Source: Caryophanales bacterium (GTDB lineage Bacteria; Bacillota_I; Bacilli_A; RF39; UBA660). Taken from it: DNA of 64,000 nucleotides. The notes beneath the pieces were generated by a model that did no database searches, was not told the DNA's origin, and saw only the letters and a list, made by a program, of their open reading frames with translations. A program made the position numbers and the translations under genes. Of the stretch, positions 20,254-29,975 are shown piece by piece. Positions within the stretch are counted from its first letter, which is position 1; each line of letters starts with the position of its first letter. The stretch spans positions 1 to 64,000 of the forward strand of contig JAEEKI010000019.1 in the NCBI GenBank assembly GCA_016282375.1. The letters are read 5' to 3'.

Positions 20254-21599
20254 TTTTTATCCTTAAAATAATCATTAAAGCATTTAACAATATATTTTTG
20301 CATATCTTCAGTCATTCCAGGATAAACACCAATCCAAAAAGAATCATTCATAATTTTATCAGTATTATGTAAATCACCAACTACCCGATAACCCTTTCTA
20401 GTTTTACGCATTTCATCAAAACAAGGATGTTTAATTAGATTACCAGCAAAAAGCATTCTTGTTTGTATATTATGATCTTCAAGATACTTTACTAAATCAT
20501 TACGAGATACTCCATCCTTAACTGTTAACATAAAGCCAAACCAACTAGGATCAGCATTATCAGCACAGGTCGGCAATACTAAATAGTCTTCTAATTTTTT
20601 TAAGTGTTTATAAAAATAATTAAAATGTTCCTTACGTTTTTCAACAAAACTTGGGAACTTTTCTAATTGAGCTACACCAACAGCAGCTTGCATATCTGTT
20701 GCTTTTAAATTATATCCAAAATGAGAATAAACATATTTATGATCATAGCCTAATGGAAGTTCACCATATTGTCTATCAAAACGATGACCACACATATTAT
20801 CTTTTCCCGAAGGACAAACACAATCTCTTCCCCAATCACGTAATGATTTAACTATTTTACCAAGTAACGGATTATTTGTATAAACAGCTCCACCCTCACC
20901 CATGGTCATATGATGTGGTGGATAAAATGATGAAGTTCCAATATCCCCAATTGTTCCTGTAAATTTTTCGTGACCATCAATTGTATACTTACTTCCTAAA
21001 GCATCACAGTTATCTTCAATTAACCATAAATGATGTTTAATACAAAAATCCTTAATAAATTGTAAATTATAAGGATTACCTAAAGTATGAGCAATCATTA
21101 TTGCCTTTGTCTTCTTTGATAAGGCTTTTTCAAGTTCATTAACATCAATATTATATTCAGGAATTGTCACATCTACAAAAACCGGTATAGCACCGTATTG
21201 AATTATAGGAGTAACTGTTGTTGGAAAACCCGCTGCTACCGTAATAACTTCATCGCCTATTTTAATGGCTTTATCCTTTAGCAAAGGAGAGGTTAAAGCC
21301 ATAAAAGCAAGTAAATTAGCTGACGAACCCGAGTTAACCAATGCTACATAATCAACACCAAGATATTCACCTAGTTTTTTTTCAAACTCAGCCGTATATC
21401 TCCCGGATGTTAACCAAAATTCAAGAGCACTATCGACAAGATTAGTCATTTCCTTGCTATCATATACTCTCGAAGCATAAGCAATCCGATCACCGCTTTT
21501 AAATTTCTTTTTTACATTATGATATTTGTCACAATATTCAGCAACGATTTCTAATATTTCTTTTCTTGCTTCTTCTTCAGTTTTATTATCAAAATTCAT
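20250..21599 (-). CDS. rfbH: CDP-6-deoxy-4-keto-glucose 3-dehydrase (E1, RfbH/DdhC)
   Basis: SFYPPHHMTMGEGG (His in place of PLP Lys), CVCPSGKDNMCGHRF [2Fe-2S] C-x-C-x7-C motif. Confidence 0.93.
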   Translation of the reverse strand: MNFDNKTEEEARKEILEIVAEYCDKYHNVKKKFKSGDRIAYASRVYDSKEMTNLVDSALEFWLTSGRYTAEFEKKLGEYLGVDYVALVNSGSSANLLAFMALTSPLLKDKAIKIGDEVITVAAGFPTTVTPIIQYGAIPVFVDVTIPEYNIDVNELEKALSKKTKAIMIAHTLGNPYNLQFIKDFCIKHHLWLIEDNCDALGSKYTIDGHEKFTGTIGDIGTSSFYPPHHMTMGEGGAVYTNNPLLGKIVKSLRDWGRDCVCPSGKDNMCGHRFDRQYGELPLGYDHKYVYSHFGYNLKATDMQAAVGVAQLEKFPSFVEKRKEHFNYFYKHLKKLEDYLVLPTCADNADPSWFGFMLTVKDGVSRNDLVKYLEDHNIQTRMLFAGNLIKHPCFDEMRKTRKGYRVVGDLHNTDKIMNDSFWIGVYPGMTEDMQKYIVKCFNDYFKDKK

Positions 21600-22645
21600 T
21601 ACTTATTCTCTCTTTCCTTATTAAACTCTTTTATTTGCTTAATCATACATTTTTTAATATCTTCACTTTTATAGAATTCAACAGTCTTTTCAATAGCCTT
21701 TTCAATATTCCAAGTAGGTTTCCAACCAAAAACTTTTCTGATATGGGAACAATCCAATTTTAAGAAATTAGCTTCATGAGGTCCACCATCATACTTGGAA
21801 ATCCATTTTTGGCCATCGCCCCATTTTTCACAAAATAAATCAGCGATTACTCCGGTTGTTACACAATCTTCATCATTTGGTCCAACATTATAAAAGCCAG
21901 CATAATCTTTATTTTCATATTGTTTTTCAACAATCATTAAATAAGCAAAAAGCGGTTCCAAAACATGTTGAAATGGTCGAATTGAATAAGGATTTCTAAT
22001 AATAATATCTTCTTTATTTAAAGACGCCCTAACACAATCTGGAATTATACGGTCCTTGGCATAATCTCCTCCACCAATAACATTTCCCGCTCTTGCCGTA
22101 GAGATACTAATCTCTTTCTTTTCAAAGAAAGAATTAATATAACAATGCGTTACAAGTTCTGAGCATGACTTACTATTAGAGTATGGATCAAAACCGTCTA
22201 GAACATCATTTTCCCGGTATCCCCATTCCCATTCATTATTTTTATATACTTTATCAGTTGTTACATTTAAAAATGATTTAACTGAGTTAGATAGCCTAAT
22301 ACACTCTAATAAATTTATAGTTCCCATAACATTAGTTTCGTATGTATATCTAGGTTCATCATAGGAAAGTCTTACAAGTGGTTGAGCTGCTAAATGAATT
22401 ACAATCTCCGGTTTTGCTTTATCAAAAGTTTCTTTTAATTTGTCAAAATCCCGAATATCACTAATTATGGAAGTCATTTTTTTGTCTAAACCTAATTGGT
22501 AAAATAAACTATCCTTCTTCGAAGGACATAAAGCATATCCAGTAACTTCTGCACCGGCTTCAACTAATATTTGGCATAGCCATGAACCTTTAAATCCTGT
22601 GTGTCCTGTAACGAAAACCTTTTTTCCTTTATAAAAATCCAACAT
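21599..22645 (-). CDS. rfbG: CDP-glucose 4,6-dehydratase
   Basis: VFVTGHTGFKGSWLCQIL, YSNSKSCSE, VIGGGDYAKDRIIPDC. Confidence 0.95.
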   Translation of the reverse strand: MLDFYKGKKVFVTGHTGFKGSWLCQILVEAGAEVTGYALCPSKKDSLFYQLGLDKKMTSIISDIRDFDKLKETFDKAKPEIVIHLAAQPLVRLSYDEPRYTYETNVMGTINLLECIRLSNSVKSFLNVTTDKVYKNNEWEWGYRENDVLDGFDPYSNSKSCSELVTHCYINSFFEKKEISISTARAGNVIGGGDYAKDRIIPDCVRASLNKEDIIIRNPYSIRPFQHVLEPLFAYLMIVEKQYENKDYAGFYNVGPNDEDCVTTGVIADLFCEKWGDGQKWISKYDGGPHEANFLKLDCSHIRKVFGWKPTWNIEKAIEKTVEFYKSEDIKKCMIKQIKEFNKERENK

Positions 22646-22646
22646 A

Positions 22647-23423
22647 CTATTTCCAGCCCTTCATCCAAGGTGCATCTCCACTAGCAATTAAATCTTCTAG
22701 GTAGTTTTTGTCCTTAAGAACATCCATACATTGCCAAAAACCATCATATTTATAGGCTACTAAATTACCTTCTTTAGCAAGAGTCTCTAATGGTGCTTTT
22801 TCAAATACAGTACTATCGCCTTCAATATAATCAAATACTTCTGGTTCTAAAACCATATAGCCACCATTAATCCAGCCGCCATCAGCTTTACTCTTTTCAA
22901 CAAAACTCTCAATAACATTGCTATCATTAATCTTTAAGGCACCAAATTTACCACCAGGTTGAACCGCTGTAATCGTAGCGATTTTTCCATGCTTCTTATG
23001 AAATTTTAACAAATCTTTAATATTAAGATCACATACGCCATCACCATAAGTTAACATAAATGTTTCATCACCAACATAATCACGAATTCTTTTAATTCTT
23101 CCACCAGTCATAGTATTTAGACCAGTATCAATCAAAGTAACACTCCACGGCTCAGAATAATTATTATGAATTTCAACTTTATTCTTTTTCATATCAAATG
23201 TAACATCAGATGCGTATAGATAATAATCTTTAAAGTATTCTTTAATTTTTTCTTGCTTATATCCACAACAAATTATAAATTCATTTATTCCATAATGAGA
23301 ATATTCCTTCATAATATGCCAAAGGATTGGTTTACCTCCAATTTCAATCATTGGTTTTGGTTTTAAATGTGATTCCTCACTTATTCTTGTACCAAAACCT
23401 CCCGCTAAAATTACTGCTTTCAT
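22647..23423 (-). CDS. rfbF: Glucose-1-phosphate cytidylyltransferase
   Basis: MKAVILAGGFGTRISEESHLKPKPMIEIGGKPILWHIMK. Confidence 0.96.
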   Translation of the reverse strand: MKAVILAGGFGTRISEESHLKPKPMIEIGGKPILWHIMKEYSHYGINEFIICCGYKQEKIKEYFKDYYLYASDVTFDMKKNKVEIHNNYSEPWSVTLIDTGLNTMTGGRIKRIRDYVGDETFMLTYGDGVCDLNIKDLLKFHKKHGKIATITAVQPGGKFGALKINDSNVIESFVEKSKADGGWINGGYMVLEPEVFDYIEGDSTVFEKAPLETLAKEGNLVAYKYDGFWQCMDVLKDKNYLEDLIASGDAPWMKGWK

Positions 23424-24913
23424 TTTTTCAATTCCTCCTTACTTTCAATATGTAACAGTTTTTTTATAAAATCTTTTCCATAATATATTCCAACCACAGC
23501 TAATATACATAAAAGTGGTTCAAATGCATATTTGTAGCGTCCTTGACTTTCAACAAATAAAAGCATCATACAAAAGCCAAAAACAGCTATGTTTACAAAC
23601 AATAATTTATTATTCTTAAGATATATAACATTATAGAATACTCCACCTAATACAAATAGACAAAGAATGATGTAATATATTTCATTTATAGGGATTATTA
23701 AAGTATTAAATAGCATATTAGCTCCACTTTCCAGTTTATAAGCATCTAAGGAAGCTGTAATCCAGTACAATTGAGCATTATCAGCTCCAAAACTACTATT
23801 AGTTTTATATATTAATAAATTTGGATATGCTGCTAAGTTTTCCTTAATCTCTTTTTTTAATTTTTTGGCAAAATGAGCATCTGTCTTTTTAATATCTTTG
23901 TTATGACTATAAAAGTAATCACTAAATTCTCCATATCTTTCTGCACTATATAACCCAGAATTATTTAAGCCTAAACCAACATAAGCATATTGCCAAAATT
24001 GATTACGTATTATTTTTTCACCTATTATATGTTCCTCAACAGCAAAAATTATCGAATTAGAAGTAAAGAAACTAAATATAACAATCAAAAAAGTAACAAT
24101 TGATGACTTCCATATTTTTTTATTAATCATAATCATTAAAATTATGATAATGAATAATGCCATTAACATTGCTGGAGAAAAGTTTTTGAAAAATCCTAAC
24201 AAACTAATGCTAATACCAAGAAGAACAACTATCCACCATTTTTTCTTTAAATTGCTATCATTAATAACATCATAAGTTACTGTAAAAAGATATACACTTA
24301 TACACATAAATAATAATGCATAATGATCCGGTGATAAGATTGTATTATATAAAAGCATTGAGGGCCAAAAAGTATATAAAATAACAGCCATATTAGCTAC
24401 TGCTTCATTTTTAAAGATTCGTTTTGTACTTAAATAAAGAAAAATACCTGCTACAGATGTTGCTAAAATGTTAACAAAAAAAGAAACAAGTTGATGAGCA
24501 ACAAATATTTTATATGCTACACCATTAATAATTGAATATAACATATAATGGTATGCTGTTTGAAAATATGTTGTTTTAAACGAAAAAGCTTTAGCTCGAT
24601 TAAAAACGTCATAAAAGTCTGATACTTGAATCATGTTTTTACTAAACCAAATTGCTATACCAACACGTAATAATAATCCAATAATTGTTAGTATATAAAT
24701 AGTCTTCTTACTCTTTAAAAATTTTAATGAAGACCAATCAATTAATATCAAAATCATAATTATGACAAAAACAAACGGTGTTAAAACTTCCGTACGTGTG
24801 AATATAACAAAATTAGGAAATATTAAAAAAAAGACTAAAAAACAAGAAATAAGAAAAGTATAGGCTTTTTTAGAAAAAAGAGAATTAAAAATGCTTACAA
24901 TTTTAGATTTCAT
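23420..24913 (-). CDS. Polytopic membrane GT-C (GT39/PMT-like) protein
   Basis: About 10 hydrophobic segments, FWPSMLLYNTILSPDHYALLFMC, within the polysaccharide cluster. Confidence 0.65.
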   Translation of the reverse strand: MKSKIVSIFNSLFSKKAYTFLISCFLVFFLIFPNFVIFTRTEVLTPFVFVIIMILILIDWSSLKFLKSKKTIYILTIIGLLLRVGIAIWFSKNMIQVSDFYDVFNRAKAFSFKTTYFQTAYHYMLYSIINGVAYKIFVAHQLVSFFVNILATSVAGIFLYLSTKRIFKNEAVANMAVILYTFWPSMLLYNTILSPDHYALLFMCISVYLFTVTYDVINDSNLKKKWWIVVLLGISISLLGFFKNFSPAMLMALFIIIILMIMINKKIWKSSIVTFLIVIFSFFTSNSIIFAVEEHIIGEKIIRNQFWQYAYVGLGLNNSGLYSAERYGEFSDYFYSHNKDIKKTDAHFAKKLKKEIKENLAAYPNLLIYKTNSSFGADNAQLYWITASLDAYKLESGANMLFNTLIIPINEIYYIILCLFVLGGVFYNVIYLKNNKLLFVNIAVFGFCMMLLFVESQGRYKYAFEPLLCILAVVGIYYGKDFIKKLLHIESKEELKK

Positions 24914-24925
24914 AGAAAAATATCC

Positions 24926-26188
24926 CTATTTATTTTCTAGCAAATCAATGATAGTATTTGCTTTGCTATCCCATGTATTTTCTTTAGCCTCTTTCATTTC
25001 AAGTTCATGATATTCATTATCTCCATTTAATTTGATAGCTTCATCAATTTTTTTAATATAATCAGCATGGTCCTTGCCAATTAAAACACTCTTATATTTC
25101 CGACATTCTTTCATATCAGTTGTCAAAATAGGCTTTTTAGTAGCCATATATTCGAATAGTTTTACTGGTGATGTTGACTCAGTAATTTCATTGATAACAA
25201 ATGGAATAGTAAGTAAATCAACATCTTTAGTAATATTAATAAGCTCGTTGTATGGTATTTTACCTAAATAAAATACATTCTTAACTTTTTCAATTTTGCT
25301 CTTATCAAATGTGTCATCATATTTAATACCAATCAATACAAAAGCATAATCCTTATGGGCATTTGCTGCTTCTTTTATCAAGTCATAATCAAACCAAGTT
25401 GCTAAAGATCCATAATAGCATACTATTTTCTTATAATTCTCTTTAATATCCTTAATTCTTTCATCAAGTTCTGAACTACTTGGAATAAAGTCATCAACAT
25501 TAACTCCATTCGTAGATAAAACTAATCTTGATTTACGATATTTTAAAGCATCATCACGAAGTTTATCCGCTGTTACAACAACATAACAATCCTTATTTTT
25601 CAATACTCTTTTATGTTTTTCTAAATAGTAGTCAGGGACTGAATTTGTTATATCTTCATGAATCTCATCAATATATTCATATAAAACTGTTTCATTATTC
25701 TCTAAAGCTTCTTCAACAATACTATAATCACTTATTGTATCAGTTGAATATAAATGTAATATTTTATTATTAATATCTAATTCCTTTAGAAAATCATAAT
25801 CAGTTACAACATATAGATTATCATTTATTTTGGAATATAAAGTAGGAATCTTATCATATACATAGTTAGTTGTACAATATAAATACAATACATCTCCTCT
25901 TTTAGATAAAGACAAAGCTATTTGTTGAGGCCGTTGAAATACCGGTAAATTCCACTCAGTATAAGGATAAAAGATAAAAACATATTTATACTTCTTATTA
26001 CGACATACCTTTTCTAGTTCAATATAATCTTTTCTTTGTTTTCTTTTAATTTTTTCCTCAATATGAGTTGTGTATCGATTATCTAGTCTATCAAAGAAAC
26101 GAAAAACCCGATACAAGACTTTCTTCATAATTTTTAAAAAACACCCTATTATTCCATACTTTTTTAAACCATTAATTAACTTCTTCAT
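24926..26188 (-). CDS. Glycosyltransferase (GT-B), paralog of 11900-13180
   Basis: LPVFQRPQQIALSLSK, KIVCYYGSLATWFDYDLI, IPFVINEITESTSPVKLFEYMATKKPI. Confidence 0.8.
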   Translation of the reverse strand: MKKLINGLKKYGIIGCFLKIMKKVLYRVFRFFDRLDNRYTTHIEEKIKRKQRKDYIELEKVCRNKKYKYVFIFYPYTEWNLPVFQRPQQIALSLSKRGDVLYLYCTTNYVYDKIPTLYSKINDNLYVVTDYDFLKELDINNKILHLYSTDTISDYSIVEEALENNETVLYEYIDEIHEDITNSVPDYYLEKHKRVLKNKDCYVVVTADKLRDDALKYRKSRLVLSTNGVNVDDFIPSSSELDERIKDIKENYKKIVCYYGSLATWFDYDLIKEAANAHKDYAFVLIGIKYDDTFDKSKIEKVKNVFYLGKIPYNELINITKDVDLLTIPFVINEITESTSPVKLFEYMATKKPILTTDMKECRKYKSVLIGKDHADYIKKIDEAIKLNGDNEYHELEMKEAKENTWDSKANTIIDLLENK

Positions 26189-26966
26189 TTACTTCCTCCT
26201 GATTTTTCGTAATTGATCGATAATATTCATTGCAAACTTCAATATCACCTATTTTAACAACATGGCCATGATCTAACCAAATAACTTTATCACATATTTT
26301 CTTAATGGACTCTAATGAATGGGAAACATATAAGACTGTTGTTCCGCCATTAATCATTTCCATCATTTTTCCTTCGCTTTTTGCTTGAAATGCCAAATCA
26401 CCAACTGACAATATTTCATCGACGATAAGTATTTCAGGATTAACTACCGTAGCAATACTAAATGCTAATCTAGCAACCATTCCTGATGAAAAATTTTTAA
26501 CTGGCACATCCAAGAACTTATCTAGTTCAGAAAACTCTACTATCTCATTAAATTTAGAATCAATAAAGGGTTTGTCATAACCCATTACGGCACCATTTAA
26601 GTAGATGTTTTCTCTAGCAGTAAGATCCATATCAAATCCAGCTCCCAGCTCAATCATCGGACAAATATTTCCTCCAACTAATACTTTTCCTTTCGTTGGT
26701 TTCATAACCCCAGCAACTATTTTTAAAAGAGTTGACTTTCCAGCACCATTGCTACCAATTAGTCCGACGACTTCACCTTTTTTTATCGTAAAATCGACAT
26801 CCTTTAGAGCCCAAAATTCATTTTTCTTCTTTCGCTCTTTCTTTTCTTTGCGCTTCTTTGCATCAAATATATCTACAAAACCTTGTTTTAAAGAAAATCC
26901 TTTCTCAATACCAAGATTAAAGCGCATCGACACATCTTCAATTTTTATCATTTCATCTTGATTCAT
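26172..26966 (-). CDS. ABC transporter ATPase, teichoic acid/polysaccharide export (TagH-like)
   Basis: GSNGAGKSTLLKIVAGVMKPTKG, FSSGMVARLAFSIA, ILIVDEILSVGD. Confidence 0.93.
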   Translation of the reverse strand: MNQDEMIKIEDVSMRFNLGIEKGFSLKQGFVDIFDAKKRKEKKERKKKNEFWALKDVDFTIKKGEVVGLIGSNGAGKSTLLKIVAGVMKPTKGKVLVGGNICPMIELGAGFDMDLTARENIYLNGAVMGYDKPFIDSKFNEIVEFSELDKFLDVPVKNFSSGMVARLAFSIATVVNPEILIVDEILSVGDLAFQAKSEGKMMEMINGGTTVLYVSHSLESIKKICDKVIWLDHGHVVKIGDIEVCNEYYRSITKNQEEVNEEVN

Positions 26967-26974
26967 ATTATCAC

Positions 26975-27793
26975 CTAAACATAATATATAAAACCATCTT
27001 GCGTTTTTCTAAAGACAAATATTCCTATCATCAAAGGAACTATTGCGCAAATAGAACAATAAAGCCATACAGATGGTACGGGTATGCTTTTAAACAAAAT
27101 AATATCACGAGCAAATTTAATAAACCAATATAAAGGATTTAATTTAAATAATATTTGATACTTTTCAGGAATTATTGAAAAGTCATACATGATTGGTGTC
27201 ATATACATCCATAATGTAATTAAAACTCCATAAATATAAAACATATCTCGAAGATATACTGCAATTGATGACAAGAAGAAAGCCATTCCAACTACAAACA
27301 GAAACAAACATATCACTACAAAAGGTAATAATAAATGATAAATATTAATACCGGTTCCTGTCAAAAGAATTATTGCATATAAAGGAATTAATGTTAATAA
27401 AAAGTTTATTCCAACAAAAATACATTTTGAAAGTGGAAAAATATATTTAGGTATATACACTTTATTAATAAGACCAAAATTAGCTACTACACTACTCATA
27501 CCTAAATTAGTCGCTTCACTAAAGTAATTAAATATAACTAATCCACTCATTAAATAAACAAGATAATTAACTCCTGTAGCACTCATCTTAAAGACTTGAG
27601 TAAATACAAGCGCCATAACAGACATTGTTAATACTGGATATAAAAGGCTCCATAATACGCCTAAAAAACTTCTTTTATATTTTACTTTAAAGTCACGAAC
27701 CACTAGTTGTTTTAGCAAAAAAGAATACTTTTTTAATCCAATAAACATATTTTTAATGGTCTTAATCATTGCTATCTCCTTCACTTTTTTCAT
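26975..27793 (-). CDS. ABC transporter permease, teichoic acid/polysaccharide export (TagG-like)
   Basis: VVRDFKVKYKRSFLGVLWSLLYPVLTMSVMALVFTQVF. Confidence 0.93.
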   Translation of the reverse strand: MKKVKEIAMIKTIKNMFIGLKKYSFLLKQLVVRDFKVKYKRSFLGVLWSLLYPVLTMSVMALVFTQVFKMSATGVNYLVYLMSGLVIFNYFSEATNLGMSSVVANFGLINKVYIPKYIFPLSKCIFVGINFLLTLIPLYAIILLTGTGINIYHLLLPFVVICLFLFVVGMAFFLSSIAVYLRDMFYIYGVLITLWMYMTPIMYDFSIIPEKYQILFKLNPLYWFIKFARDIILFKSIPVPSVWLYCSICAIVPLMIGIFVFRKTQDGFIYYV

Positions 27794-29975
27794 TATACCA
27801 ATTATTTCTAAATATTACTAGCCATAGAAACTTTATTAAACCAGTATTTTGCTTGATTCTCTTTGGTTCTTTAATCATTCTATACAGCCACTCTAAATGC
27901 ATTTTAATAAAAAACTTAGGTGCCCTTTTAACAGAACCACTAATAACATCAAAAGATCCACCAACAGGCATAATAATCTTTATATTGGCTAATGATTTCT
28001 TATTATTAATAATAAACTCTTCTTGTTTTGGACTACCTAAAGCCACAAATAAAACATCTGGTTTACATTCTTTAATACTTTTTAAAGCCTCTTTTTGATT
28101 AACGTAGCCATCAATAAAACCGACGATATTTAAATCTTTATACTTTTCCTCTAAATTAGTTTTAGCCTTTTTTATTACATCTTTTTTTGAACCATATAAA
28201 AATACTCTATATTTCTTTTCAGAAGCCAATACACATAAATCTTCTACTAGTTCTACTCCGGCAATTTGATTATCAATACTACCATGTTTCATTCTCGAAG
28301 CAAGAATGATACCAAATCCATCTGGAATGTTATAATTTTGACTATTAAATTCTTTAACATATTCACTTTTATTATAAAAATTACTTGTAATCAAAGGATT
28401 AATGTTATAAATAATAATTTGTTTACTATCATCTTCGCTAATTTCTTTTAATAACGTCTTCTTACCTTTATTATAAGCCTTAAACCCTAAAATCATATTA
28501 GGATACTTATTATCACACTTATTAACTTGAACTAACATAATTCCAAGTATAACATTAAGAGGAATAATAATACTAATGGAATTAAGCAAATTTCCACTGA
28601 AATAAGCTGATAATAAAATAAATCCTGTTGCTAGTAAAAGCATCAAATTTTCAAAATTAAACTTAGATTCAAAATCTAACATTATCTTTATACATATGTA
28701 AATATATAGTACGAAATATACACCAATAATAACTAGTAAGCCAATTATCCCTAATGAATAATACTGCATTACATAATCCTTTTCTATATTTTGAATATTC
28801 ATAATTCTTGAATAACCAATACCAAAGAATCTATCTTTTACTTTATTATCATTTATTTCGACAACTCTTTTGATAATTTCTTCTTCTATATAACGTGAGT
28901 TTACCAATACACTTTTATCTTTTTTTAACATTTCATTCCAAAATTCTGGATCTTTTTCATATAGATAATACTTTTTAGGAAAATTTATATTGATAAGTTT
29001 TTGATTAAATAAATCATAAATATCTTCATTAATATCAGAATCATCTTCTATGGAATCTACGTCTTCTATTTCATAAGTCTTAGTTATAGAATCTTCTAAT
29101 AAATCATGATAATACTTATTTCTTTCATTAATCGGAGCATTTTTTAAAATACAAAGAAAAACCGTTAATAATAAAAACATTATTGTTAAAAATGAATACT
29201 TTATTTTTTCTTTTTTTATAACAGTTAAAATTATATAAAGGAATATGGACACTACTAGAATAATAATTGGCCCATACGAAGATATTCGATTACCTAACAT
29301 TAATAATGATAATAAAGACATTATTATTAAAATGGTGTTTTTAAAATTCGTATCATCTTTGAAATTCGAAATAAGGATAGGAAGATATAATAAAATAATA
29401 GCAATTATTTGATTAGTAGCATGAAAAAAACCTTTGCTTGAATAAAGCAAATAATTGTAATTACTATTATTCCAAGAAAAAATATTATATTTTAACCTAG
29501 AAAAATCATATGCAGTATAGCCAATTTTAAATAAGTTACAAATAATAATACTACCACATATCAAAATAAGACAATAATTCATCGTTTTAGAAAATGTCTT
29601 AGCATCAATACTTAGTTTATATACAGTGTAAACAATCAGTACTCCCATGCACATTTTTGTTAAATAAAGTATCTCACTTAATATACTACATCTAATATTT
29701 GAAAGATGTAATATTCCATAAACTAAGTACAATAACAAATAAATAAAAATAAGTTTTCTTTCTTTATTACTACTATACTTAAAAAAAATTATTAAAAACA
29801 ACAAACTAATAATTATGACTCTAATTAATGTTGAAATACTGTTATAAAAAAAATGAAGTTCAAGAAAAAGAGATAAAAAATAAAGGACTAATACGATATT
29901 AGTTATTCTTTTCTTGTCAAAAATATTCATTAGTCCACTTGTCATACTATTTTTCCTTTCTCTTTTTATGATCAA
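27762..29975 (-). CDS. Fusion: O-antigen ligase/polymerase-like membrane domain plus WecG/TagA/CpsF glycosyltransferase domain
   Basis: N-terminal ~480 aa polytopic; C-terminal IPDGFGIILASRM...RVFLYGSKKDVIKKA...ALGSPKQEEFI...VGGSFDVISGSVKRAPKFF..LEWLYRMIKEPKR (TagA hallmarks). Confidence 0.85.
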   Translation of the reverse strand: MIIKRERKNSMTSGLMNIFDKKRITNIVLVLYFLSLFLELHFFYNSISTLIRVIIISLLFLIIFFKYSSNKERKLIFIYLLLYLVYGILHLSNIRCSILSEILYLTKMCMGVLIVYTVYKLSIDAKTFSKTMNYCLILICGSIIICNLFKIGYTAYDFSRLKYNIFSWNNSNYNYLLYSSKGFFHATNQIIAIILLYLPILISNFKDDTNFKNTILIIMSLLSLLMLGNRISSYGPIIILVVSIFLYIILTVIKKEKIKYSFLTIMFLLLTVFLCILKNAPINERNKYYHDLLEDSITKTYEIEDVDSIEDDSDINEDIYDLFNQKLININFPKKYYLYEKDPEFWNEMLKKDKSVLVNSRYIEEEIIKRVVEINDNKVKDRFFGIGYSRIMNIQNIEKDYVMQYYSLGIIGLLVIIGVYFVLYIYICIKIMLDFESKFNFENLMLLLATGFILLSAYFSGNLLNSISIIIPLNVILGIMLVQVNKCDNKYPNMILGFKAYNKGKKTLLKEISEDDSKQIIIYNINPLITSNFYNKSEYVKEFNSQNYNIPDGFGIILASRMKHGSIDNQIAGVELVEDLCVLASEKKYRVFLYGSKKDVIKKAKTNLEEKYKDLNIVGFIDGYVNQKEALKSIKECKPDVLFVALGSPKQEEFIINNKKSLANIKIIMPVGGSFDVISGSVKRAPKFFIKMHLEWLYRMIKEPKRIKQNTGLIKFLWLVIFRNNWYNEKSEGDSND

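Noticed and set aside
26605-26961. Plus-strand 118-aa ORF (and other short antisense ORFs such as 27769-28098 and 8556-8984)
   Set aside because: Antisense to confidently assigned genes, no supporting signals.
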